A stretch of DNA of 64,000 nt from contig NZ_BPIJ01000001.1 of assembly GCF_026004055.1 (NCBI RefSeq), positions 1,612,001-1,676,000 on the forward strand, read 5' to 3'. Below the pieces are notes generated by a model, which searched no databases, had not been told where the DNA came from, and saw only the letters and a program-made list of their open reading frames with translations. This document shows positions 18,798-27,889 of the stretch, in pieces. Position 1 is the stretch's first letter. Each line of letters starts with the position of its first letter. Position numbers and translations under genes: made by a program. Source of the DNA: Meiothermus sp. GTDB lineage: Bacteria; Deinococcota; Deinococci; Deinococcales; Thermaceae.

Positions 18798-19135
18798 TGG
18801 TCTGGTAACAAAATACGCAGTATGGGGTTTAGCCTTCAGAACGCGCCGTGTCTCGTAAACCTGGGCCTTCGGTGCCTTGCCTGTACGGTCATGCAAAAAG
18901 CACCCCACCCCGCTTCGCCCCTTCCCTCCCCTACTGCGTAGGGGAGGCCAGGTGGGGTGGCTGACCTGGCCCTTCACCCAGCGGATTGGGGGCCTTGCCT
19001 GATACCCTCCCCCACCCTCCCTACGCGGTAGGGAGGGCGTTTTTAGGCCATCTCGAGGGCCGAAGTGGAATGAAATCTCTACAACGATGTATTCGGGGTG
19101 CGGTACAAAACTTCGGAAATTTAGTTACCAGACCA
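18798..19135 (+). mobile_element. 338-bp MITE-like element, family B, copy B1
   Basis: It begins TGGTCTGGTAACAAAAT and ends TTTAGTTACCAGACCA, near-perfect terminal inverted repeats, and is flanked by GTAG on both sides. Three other copies of exactly 338 bp occur at 20869, 39964 and 61788 and differ by only a few bases. The interior holds two strong hairpins (CCTCCCCTACTGCGTAGGGGAGG region and CCCTCCCTACGCGGTAGGGAGGG region). No transposase is encoded, so mobility must be in trans (inference). With A2 it fills most of the gap before crtI. Confidence 0.88.
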
Positions 19136-19227
19136 GTAGCTTTTGCTCGACAAGAAACCTATTATGCGCCAGACTGTAGCTCCACCGAAGAATGTCCCCT
19201 GTGCTCCGGGGTATCCTTGGCCCTGAT

Positions 19228-20868
<1,641 letters not shown>

Positions 20869-21206
20869 TGATCTGGTAACAAAATACGCAGTATGGGGTT
20901 TAGCCTTCAGAACGCGCCGTGTCTCGTAAACCTGGGCCTTCGGTGCCTTGCCTGTACGGTCATGCAAAAAGCACCCCACCCCGCTTCGCCCCTTCCCTCC
21001 CCTACTGCGTAGGGGAGGCCAGGTGGGGTGGCTGACCTGGCCCTTCACCCAGCGGATTGGGGGCCTTGCCTGATACCCTCCCCCACCCTCCCTACGCGGT
21101 AGGGAGGGCGTTTTTAGGCCATCTCGGGGGCCGAAGTGGGATGGAATCTCTACATCGATGTATTCGGTGTGCGGTACATAACTTCGGAAATTTAGTTACC
21201 AGACCA
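20869..21206 (+). mobile_element. 338-bp MITE-like element, family B, copy B2
   Basis: Same length, orientation and sequence as B1 apart from a few bases. Its ends are TGATCTGGTAAC and GTTACCAGACCA. TTTAG precedes it (containing the crtI stop) and TTTAG follows it. It ends 17 bp before the start codon of the restriction endonuclease gene. Confidence 0.9.
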
Positions 21207-21223
21207 TTTAGTATTAGGTCGGT

Positions 21224-21877
21224 ATGAATTTTGAAGGTCTCTTGGAAGCTGCCAAAAGTATCGCTCAAAAGCTAGGGAAACCCTGGGACAAACGCCTCGA
21301 GATCATCCTGCGCTACTGCTGGCAAAGCCCTAAACAAGAAGCATTTCCCAAAATTGGGAGGCTTAATCTGCATAGCGATACCAGTGCTTACCTACTTCGG
21401 TACGTTGGACGTTATTTGGAAGCTCGGGAACAGAAGTTACATCTGCGAGTTGTGGGAACCGTTGCAGACCCTGCTGTGGACGTTATCCTGGGGGCATTTG
21501 CTGAGCTAAAGGACTTATCCATGGCCTCGGAATACCACCGCATTTCTATGGCTGCCGAGAACCTGCTAGGTGAGCTGCTCGAGCGCTACATTGCCGAGTG
21601 CCTCGAGCCGCAGGGCTGGGTCTGGTGTGCAGGAAACACCGTGCGCGCGGTGGACTTCCTTCGCCAGGATCTCGATGTTGCGCTGCAAATTAAGAACCGG
21701 GACAATAGCGAAAACAGCTCCTCCTCGGCTATTCGTGAGGGAACAAACATCCAGAAGTGGTTTCGCATTTATTCAAAAACCGGCAGAACCAACTGGGAGA
21801 ACTTTCCTTTTGGATCTGGCCTTAGCGAGGAAGATTTTCATAGGTATATCCAAGATTACGCGAAGAGCCTAAAATAA
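21224..21877 (+). CDS. type II restriction endonuclease (possibly SinI-like)
   Basis: A 217-residue protein lying 4 bp before a cytosine-5 methyltransferase gene. VDFLRQDLDVALQIKNR gives an acidic residue and a QIK triad of PD-(D/E)XK nucleases, followed by NSENSSSSAIREGT and KWFR, which I recall from SinI-family enzymes (GGWCC specificity). That family call is from memory and moderate. TAGTAT at 21209-21214, at the edge of element B2, is the only -10 candidate, 9 nt from the ATG. Base composition is poorer in GC than neighbours, which fits horizontal acquisition. Confidence 0.72.
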   Translation: MNFEGLLEAAKSIAQKLGKPWDKRLEIILRYCWQSPKQEAFPKIGRLNLHSDTSAYLLRYVGRYLEAREQKLHLRVVGTVADPAVDVILGAFAELKDLSMASEYHRISMAAENLLGELLERYIAECLEPQGWVWCAGNTVRAVDFLRQDLDVALQIKNRDNSENSSSSAIREGTNIQKWFRIYSKTGRTNWENFPFGSGLSEEDFHRYIQDYAKSLK

Positions 21878-21881
21878 AGGC

Positions 21882-23030
21882 ATGCATCGTTTATCACATA
21901 TTTCTCTGTTCTCCGGCGCGCTGGGTTTGGATTTAGGCTTGGAGCAAGCGGGTTTTGAAACGCTGGCCTTTGTTGAGCTCGATCCTGTCGCTCGCCAAAC
22001 CATTCATCTCAACCTAAACCGCCTGAACCGCTCAGCCGTCGTATTAGAAGATGTAACACGGATAACCGCGCAAGACTTGCTCGAGGCAACCGGTCTGCAG
22101 GTAGGTGAAGCCACCCTGGTTTCGGGGGGTCCCCCCTGCCAACCCTTTAGCACGGCGGGCCGTCGCGCAGCCATACAAGACCCTAGGGGCAGTCTGTTTC
22201 GGGATTTTGTGCGTCTGATTGAAGGAATACAGCCGCGTTTTTTCGTCATGGAAAACGTCCGCGGCTTGCTCTCGGCGGCCATTCGCCACCGTCCCATCGA
22301 GCAGCGGGGGAAGGGGGCACGTCCCTATGAACCCGACGAGCTACCTGGATCGGCCTTTCAGGTAATTCTGGATGAGTTCGAGCGGCTTGGCTACACCTAT
22401 GTATACGGTCTGCTCAATGCTGCCGACTATGGCGTGCCCCAGATTCGTGAGCGGGTCATTATTATCGGCAGCCGCGACCACGAGCCCATTGCCCTGCCCA
22501 AGCCCACCCACAGCCAGAACGGCTCGGGACTTCCCCGATGGCGGACTTTACGGGAAGCCTTGGAGGGCCTGCGCGACCCAGAACCCCAATACCCGCCCTA
22601 TCCCGAGTCGAGGCTGCGTTTCCTCCGACTGATTCCAGAAGGAGGTAACTGGCGTAGCTTGCCACCTGAACTCCTCCCAGAAGCCATGGGCGGGGCCCTC
22701 CACTCGGGGGGCGGAAAAGTGGGTTTTTATCGCCGCCTAGCCTGGGATAAACCCTCCCCCACGATTACGACCAGCCCCGCCCAAAAAGCCACCGATATGT
22801 GTCACCCAAGCGAGCTGCGGCCCATTAGCGTCCGGGAAGCAGCCCGCATTCAGGGCTTTCCGGACGACTGGGTGTTTTGTGGCTCCATGGCAGATCAGTA
22901 TCGCCAGATCGGAAACGCAGTACCGCTGGGCTTGGGTAAAGCCATCGGAGACTCGCTCATCGCCACTTTGCGGGGAGAGAACAAAACCCCTGTGCGGCAG
23001 GTGGGGCTGTTTGAAGTAGTTAGGTTATAG
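21882..23030 (+). CDS. DNA (cytosine-5) methyltransferase of a type II R-M system
   Basis: All main m5C motifs are visible: LFSGALGLDLGLEQAGF (I), SGGPPCQPFSTAGRR with the catalytic PC dipeptide (IV), FFVMENVRGLL (VI), GVPQIRERVIIIGSR (VIII), PSPTITTSP (IX) and RQIGNAVP (X). The variable region between VIII and IX contains the target recognition domain. Length (382 aa) is normal. It starts 4 bp after the nuclease gene and protects host DNA from it; translation of both from one transcript is likely. Recognition sequence is not readable from sequence, GGWCC being a guess from the partner. Confidence 0.93.
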   Translation: MHRLSHISLFSGALGLDLGLEQAGFETLAFVELDPVARQTIHLNLNRLNRSAVVLEDVTRITAQDLLEATGLQVGEATLVSGGPPCQPFSTAGRRAAIQDPRGSLFRDFVRLIEGIQPRFFVMENVRGLLSAAIRHRPIEQRGKGARPYEPDELPGSAFQVILDEFERLGYTYVYGLLNAADYGVPQIRERVIIIGSRDHEPIALPKPTHSQNGSGLPRWRTLREALEGLRDPEPQYPPYPESRLRFLRLIPEGGNWRSLPPELLPEAMGGALHSGGGKVGFYRRLAWDKPSPTITTSPAQKATDMCHPSELRPISVREAARIQGFPDDWVFCGSMADQYRQIGNAVPLGLGKAIGDSLIATLRGENKTPVRQVGLFEVVRL

Positions 23031-23049
23031 GTGATACGACTCGTTTATC

Positions 23050-23133
23050 ACGGTTCCCACCAAAAGGGCCCACGCGGTGGCTCGAATGACAGTTCCAATC
23101 GCGCTACCCTCCAATATCTACCGCGGTTCTCAC
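23050..23133 (+). repeat. repeat family E, copy E1
   Basis: It begins CGGTTCCCACCAAAAGGGCCCACGCGGTGGCTCG-like (quoted in pieces: CGGTTCCCACC, AAAAGGGCCCACGCGG) and ends CCGCGGTTCTCAC. Related copies lie at 25081, 31791 and 46813. The remainder of the 23031-23302 gap is AT-rich for this genome and may hold the lipoprotein promoter, which I cannot place. Confidence 0.6.
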
Positions 23134-23302
23134 AAATACCTGGCGCAGCAAAAACCGTTCCAAGGATAAAGAAAAGTTAAGTGCTTAGATGAATTAATAC
23201 GGGGTAAAAACACGTTCGGTACGTATTTTTCTTAGAGGCGGATTTAGCTTTCTAACCATTGCTCCCCAAAGAATGTCCTATCGAAGAAAGGGGTGTAAAA
23301 CC

Positions 23303-24181
23303 ATGCGAAACCTGGGTTCAGGGAAATGGCTTTTGAGTGTACTGGCAGGGGTACTGCTTTTGGCGGCTTGTGGAAACCCCAATAGCTCCACAGCCTCCAC
23401 GCCCATCAGCGAAAGCATGTCGGTGGAAGAGGCCCGCTCCGTGAGTAACGACCTCGAGCTCCAGGGACGTGCGCCCGAGCAAGAAGTGGTCTTCGACTTC
23501 AGTGGCACCGTGGAGGAAGGCCCCAGCAAAGGCACCACCCTGGCGGGTAGGTTGACCCTCGAGCTCAAGCCAGTGGGGGGCGGTCACTTTGTGTTCATGG
23601 GCGCCCTGACCGGCACCAACCTGAATGTACCGGCCAAGGGGGTGTTGACCCGAGGGGGGCGCATCTACATCTTCTTTGAGGTGGACAAAACCAACAACCT
23701 GCTGATTATCGGTACCGGCAAGCGCGAAGCAGGTGGGGGGTTCAGTGGCCCCTTTGTGGGGCCTGCTGCCGGGGATCGGGGCCGTTGGACGGCCACGCCC
23801 GTGTCGGGGCCGACCCCCATGCCCACCCCCACGCCGCAAAAATTCGCCTACAACTTCAGCGGGCTGGTGGAGGATGGCCCCGCTCAGGGCACCAAGATTG
23901 AGGGCAGGCTCAACCTGGAAGTTCGGCTCAAGGAAGGTTATGGCCGCCTGGCGGGCAAGCTGGTGCTGGCCGATGGCAGCGAGATTTCGGTGAAAGGGGC
24001 CCTGGTCAGCAAAAAGATTTTTGTGATCTTCGACCTGGGCAAGGGCAAACGCATTGTGGGTGAGGGCGACATCCAGGCCGACCAGAGCATCCAGGGGCCT
24101 TTTATTCTGGTACAGCAGGAGAATGGACACACCAGCCTGAGCAAGGGCTCCTGGACGGCCACACCGATTCCCTCGTCCTAG
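23303..24181 (+). CDS. lipoprotein with two tandem ~100-residue repeats, unknown function
   Basis: The N-terminus WLLSVLAGVLLLAACGN is a lipoprotein signal with lipobox LAAC. The mature part has two related domains: FDFSGTVEEGPSKGTTLAGRL...GKGKR and YNFSGLVEDGPAQGTKIEGRL..., each ending in a RGRWTATP or KGSWTATP motif. They are joined by a proline/threonine linker (PTPMPTPTP). The pattern suggests two beta-rich domains from an internal duplication. I recognise no family. AAAGGGGTG lies upstream of the ATG at 23303. Its TAG stop overlaps the stop of the convergent gene in a shared CTAG. Confidence 0.8.
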   Translation: MRNLGSGKWLLSVLAGVLLLAACGNPNSSTASTPISESMSVEEARSVSNDLELQGRAPEQEVVFDFSGTVEEGPSKGTTLAGRLTLELKPVGGGHFVFMGALTGTNLNVPAKGVLTRGGRIYIFFEVDKTNNLLIIGTGKREAGGGFSGPFVGPAAGDRGRWTATPVSGPTPMPTPTPQKFAYNFSGLVEDGPAQGTKIEGRLNLEVRLKEGYGRLAGKLVLADGSEISVKGALVSKKIFVIFDLGKGKRIVGEGDIQADQSIQGPFILVQQENGHTSLSKGSWTATPIPSS

Positions 24182-25029
24182 CGAGGGGCCACCACCTGAA
24201 ACGTTATCGGCGAGACCACCAGGGTACAGGCTTTGACCAGCACCTTGTTGACCGTGGCCCCTCCTCCGGCAAAGTCCAGGCTCCGCTCGTTGCAGGCGCT
24301 GGCCCCGGCGTAGCCCTCGAGCGCTCCCGCCACCCAGCCGCCCCCCGAACCGGCCAGCGAGCCGTCGGGGGGTATGCGCTGGGCTACGCTGCCGGGGTTG
24401 CTCAGCAGGTGGGCAAGGGGGGTTAGGGCCGGATTGGTGCGGCTGGGATACAGCTTTAGCGAGCCATACTGCGGGGCGCGGTCTATGGCGTAGGCCGGGG
24501 CCATCTCGAACAACCATTCCACTGCCCCGATGCGCAAGGGGTTGGGCAGCCTCAGATTGTAGGGCGCGGGGTATTGCAGCGTCCAGCGGGGCTGGCTGTA
24601 CTCCGAGTCTGCCGAGACATACTGGGGAAAAAAGCGCAGGTCGAAAAAGGCGTACCAATTGATCCACTCCTCAAACATCGAGCCTTCTATCACCTGTTTG
24701 AGGGCGTAGGAGGGGCCAAAGCGGTTGGAAAGCTCCTGCAGCGGCATCCCGTTGAAGGTGATGCGGCGGATGGGGTCGAGGCCGTTGCGCTCGCGGTCGT
24801 ACCAGGCGGTGGCGTAGATGAAGTTCGGCCTGGACGAGCCCACGCTCTGGCCAGGGTTCACCACCCAGACCCGAGTAGACTGGAGCACCGCAATGTAGGC
24901 CTGCCCCTCAATCACGGTAGGGTGGTTGCTCACCAGGTAGTTCAGGATACGGTCTTGGTCGGTAAAAGGAGTGGTCTGGGCCAGGGCCAGGCCGCACCAA
25001 AGCCCGGTTGCAACGAGTGGCTTTTTCAT
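24178..25029 (-). CDS. secreted protein of unknown function
   Basis: The 283-residue product begins with a signal peptide (MKKPLVATGLWCGLALAQ). The mature protein is rich in aromatic residues and prolines, with two cysteines near the C-terminus (ASACNERS and VKACTLVV) that could form a disulfide. No motif or family is recognised. It converges on the lipoprotein gene and shares the 4-bp CTAG at 24178-24181 as its stop codon. Confidence 0.75.
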   Translation of the reverse strand: MKKPLVATGLWCGLALAQTTPFTDQDRILNYLVSNHPTVIEGQAYIAVLQSTRVWVVNPGQSVGSSRPNFIYATAWYDRERNGLDPIRRITFNGMPLQELSNRFGPSYALKQVIEGSMFEEWINWYAFFDLRFFPQYVSADSEYSQPRWTLQYPAPYNLRLPNPLRIGAVEWLFEMAPAYAIDRAPQYGSLKLYPSRTNPALTPLAHLLSNPGSVAQRIPPDGSLAGSGGGWVAGALEGYAGASACNERSLDFAGGGATVNKVLVKACTLVVSPITFQVVAPR

Positions 25030-25080
25030 GCCGTCAGGCTACACCTCGAAGCGTCACCACAGCGTCATTTGGATCAAGGA

Positions 25081-25168
25081 GCGGTTCCCACGAATAGTCC
25101 CTACAGCGGTTTTTGCTGTAGGGACTATCATACGAGCCGCCGCGTGGGCCCTTGTGGTGGGAACCGCG
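25081..25168 (+). repeat. repeat family E, copy E2, with a 14-bp perfect hairpin
   Basis: The outer ends GCGGTTCCCAC and GTGGGAACCGC are inverted repeats. The interior contains ATAGTCCCTACAGC (25094-25107) and its exact complement at 25115-25128, a 14-bp stem with a 7-nt loop. The right side read in reverse matches E1 (GGGCCCACGCGG.GGCTCG). Confidence 0.75.
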
Positions 25169-25203
25169 AAAGGGTGCGCCACTTGATTGTCTTTGCCCTT
25201 GTT

Positions 25204-25399
25204 ATACCGGATTCAAAAAGATACTCTTGAAAACCAAAAACCCAGAGGCTATCTTTTTGAATCCTAGAGCACACCCCTCCCTGACGGTCGGCGAAAAAAA
25301 CGTCTCCCTTCCAAGGGGCGGTATCGCCCTCCGCTACGCGGATAACTTCGGTCGGGTTAGTTTGTCACCGAACGGTGACAAACTAACCGAATCTGGTAT
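25204..25399 (+). repeat. repeat family D, copy D1
   Basis: A ~196-bp element with inverted ends ATACCGGATTC and GAATCTGGTAT. A nearly identical copy is at 61588-61784 and a diverged half copy at 41513-41566. The interior has a palindrome GTTAGTTTGTCACC/GGTGACAAACTAAC. It runs up to the ilvA stop codon (TAA, 25399-25401 on the minus strand), sharing one base with it. E2 and D1 fill the 25030-25398 gap. Confidence 0.85.
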
Positions 25400-26628
25400 T
25401 AGTCGGGCCAGGCCACGTGCTCACGCTCCACCGCGTAGCCGGCTTTCTCGAGATCCGCCACCACCTCTTCGCCGTGCTGGGCATCGCGCACCTCGAGCAC
25501 CAGCTCCACCCCCACCTTGCCCAGGGGGGCTAGCCACAGAGCCCGACGGTGAAAAATGTCGATGATGTTGGCCCCGGCGGCCGCCACGTGATCCACCACC
25601 CGGGCAAGCGCCCCCGGACGATCCACCACCGCCAGCTTGAGCAGCAGGTAACGCCCCTGCCGCACCATGACCTGCTCAATCACGCGCGAGAGCAGGTTGC
25701 CGTCGATGTTGCCCCCACAGAGCACGGTAGCCACGGTCTGCCCGGCCTGAATGGGCACCTTACCGGCCAGGATGGCCCCCATCCCGGCGGCCCCGGCCCC
25801 CTCCACTACCAGCTTGAGGTTCTGGGCGCAGTGGGCAATCCCCCGGGCGATTTCGTCGTCGGTCACCTCGACCACCTGGCTCACGTACTGCTGGATGAGG
25901 GGCAGGGTTAGGTCGCCGGGGCGCTTGACTGCGATGCCATCGGCGATGGTCTGGGCCACCGGCACGCTCACCGGCTTCCCGGCCTTGAGCGACAAATTGA
26001 CCGGCGCACAGCCCGCCGCCTGCACCCCGATGATCTGGGTTTGTGGGCGCAGGCTCTTGACCGCTACAGCAATCCCCCCAATCAGGCCCCCCCCGCCGAT
26101 GGGCACCACCAGCACGTCCAGGTCGGGCAGGGCCTCGAGGAGCTCGAGGCCAATGGTGCCCTGCCCGGCGATGATTTTTTCATCGTTGAAGGCGTGGACA
26201 TAGGTGTAGCCGTGCTGCTGCTGGAGTTCGCGGGCGTGGGCCACCGCATCGTCGAAGCTGGCCCCGTACAAAACCACCTCGGCCCCCAGGCGGCGGGTGG
26301 CCGCAATTTTGGTGAGAGGAGCGTGCTGGGGCATCACGATCACCGAGCGGATGCCCTGGAGCGAGGCCGCCAGCGCCACCCCCTGGGCGTGGTTACCCGC
26401 TGAAGGCGCAATCACCCCCCGGGCCTTTTCTTCCGGGGTAAGCGAGGCTATTTTGTGGTAGGCCCCGCGAATCTTGAAGGAGCCGCTACGCTGCAAACAC
26501 TCGGCCTTGACAAACACCCGCGCCCCGAGTTCCTCGGAAGCTAGGGGGTCGGGCAGGGTGGGGGTGGGGGCCGTCACCCCGCGAATCGTCTCGCGGGCGG
26601 CCTGAATGTCTTCGAGTCGAACCGCCAT
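25399..26628 (-). CDS. ilvA: threonine ammonia-lyase (threonine dehydratase)
   Basis: A PLP fold-type II enzyme: the lysine of GSFKIRGAYHK (about residue 50) binds PLP, SAGNHAQGVA follows, and GGGGLIGGIA is the phosphate-binding loop. The C-terminal ~80 residues (LKLAVVDRPGALARVVDHV...) form one ACT domain, the short ACT-containing form. It deaminates L-threonine to 2-oxobutanoate, the entry to isoleucine synthesis, or acts catabolically. TACAAT at 26635-26640 (minus strand) ends 6 nt before the ATG, a leaderless promoter of its own, though the preceding DUF2201 gene ends only 15 bp upstream. Confidence 0.92.
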   Translation of the reverse strand: MAVRLEDIQAARETIRGVTAPTPTLPDPLASEELGARVFVKAECLQRSGSFKIRGAYHKIASLTPEEKARGVIAPSAGNHAQGVALAASLQGIRSVIVMPQHAPLTKIAATRRLGAEVVLYGASFDDAVAHARELQQQHGYTYVHAFNDEKIIAGQGTIGLELLEALPDLDVLVVPIGGGGLIGGIAVAVKSLRPQTQIIGVQAAGCAPVNLSLKAGKPVSVPVAQTIADGIAVKRPGDLTLPLIQQYVSQVVEVTDDEIARGIAHCAQNLKLVVEGAGAAGMGAILAGKVPIQAGQTVATVLCGGNIDGNLLSRVIEQVMVRQGRYLLLKLAVVDRPGALARVVDHVAAAGANIIDIFHRRALWLAPLGKVGVELVLEVRDAQHGEEVVADLEKAGYAVEREHVAWPD

Positions 26629-26643
26629 GCGCCGATTGTATCG

Positions 26644-27873
26644 CTAGAAGAGCCGGGCTACCTCGCCAAAGGGAAACGAGGCGGCGTCAAGTCCCCCCGG
26701 CGCCACCACCCATAGCGTGGGGAGTTGCGGGGCCAGGAGGGGAAAATCACCGTAGCCATCGGTCAGGTACACACACACCCCCTCGAGGGCTGTGCGATTC
26801 ACCTCCTCAAAAAACGGCACAAAGCTAGTGCCGCCACCCCCCTGGGGCGGGGGAATTTCGCCGTCGGCCTTTAGTTCATGCGGGCCGTAGAGGGCGGCAT
26901 CGGCGTAGAACAGCCGGGCTTCTAAATGCGGGTAAGCCCGTAGAATGCCCTGCACCTCGCCCAAAAAGCGGCGGATCAGGGCATCGTCTACCGAGCCCGA
27001 GGTGTCCACGGCGATGTAAACCTTGAGGCTCTCGCCCTCGAGGGTCTCCAGGTATAGGCCGCGTCCCACGTGGCGGCGGTCGTAGCCGGCAAAGTCGGTG
27101 GGGGTGCGTACCAGAAAACGCCACAGCAGGGTTTTCCAGTCGAGTTCGGCAGGTTCCAGGAGGCCAAAAGCCCGCTCGAGACCCACCGGCAGGCTGCCCT
27201 GGCCCTGGCTGCGGGCAATGGCCTGGGCCTGCTGCACGGCCTTTTTCCAGTGCTTTTCGATGGCGGCTTTCTCGGCCTCGCCGAGCGTGCCCCCCTCCAC
27301 CCGCTTCTTGCTGCGGCGGGGCTTGCCCTTCTGTCCCGGCAAGCCCTGGTTCTGCTTGCCCTCGCCCTCTGCGGCCTCTGCATCATCGGGGGGGGCCTCG
27401 AGCAAGTCCGGCACAACTTCCTCGGATGGTTCCTGGGGTAGCAGGGCATAAACCTCTTCGACAGCGAAGCGCTCGAGCTCGGGGTTACGGACATGCCCTT
27501 CGGGCAGGCTGTAACCCTGCGCGATCAGGAGGCCGTTCACCACGATGTCGGCCGCGATGTTCCAGCGCCGGGGATCGCGGTGCGAGCGGCGGGTAACGTG
27601 CAGCAGAGCCGCATGCAGAACCTCGTGCAGCAGCACCCCATCGAAGTGTTCGTCGGAGAGGGCCGCCATAAAGTGAGGGTTGTAAAACACGTCGCGCCCG
27701 TCGGTAGCCGCCGTGGGAATGACCAGGCTGGGCCGGTAGTGGGCAAAAAGCGCCAGGGTGGCCAAAAAAGGCGAGCGCCTGCGCAAGCGAAACAGGCTGG
27801 CCGTGATGCGACGAGACAGCACCGACACAGGGTTTACAGAACCAATTTCAAGGTCGGGGAACGTTTCGGACAT
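26644..27873 (-). CDS. DUF2201 protein: putative metallopeptidase domain plus VWA-like domain
   Basis: The N-terminal third holds HEVLHAALLH near residue 92, an HExxH zinc site with a further histidine. A charged Gln/Lys/Glu-rich linker follows. The C-terminal part has a VWA-like domain with the metal-ion motif DTSGS (VYIAVDTSGSVDDALIRRF). This two-domain layout is that of DUF2201 proteins, which are usually encoded next to MoxR ATPases, as here. The ATG at 27873 has GCGAGGT upstream and lies 16 bp after the repeat-protein stop. Peptidase activity is unproven for the family. Confidence 0.85.
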   Translation of the reverse strand: MSETFPDLEIGSVNPVSVLSRRITASLFRLRRRSPFLATLALFAHYRPSLVIPTAATDGRDVFYNPHFMAALSDEHFDGVLLHEVLHAALLHVTRRSHRDPRRWNIAADIVVNGLLIAQGYSLPEGHVRNPELERFAVEEVYALLPQEPSEEVVPDLLEAPPDDAEAAEGEGKQNQGLPGQKGKPRRSKKRVEGGTLGEAEKAAIEKHWKKAVQQAQAIARSQGQGSLPVGLERAFGLLEPAELDWKTLLWRFLVRTPTDFAGYDRRHVGRGLYLETLEGESLKVYIAVDTSGSVDDALIRRFLGEVQGILRAYPHLEARLFYADAALYGPHELKADGEIPPPQGGGGTSFVPFFEEVNRTALEGVCVYLTDGYGDFPLLAPQLPTLWVVAPGGLDAASFPFGEVARLF

Positions 27874-27889
27874 TCGAACCTCGCAGGCA

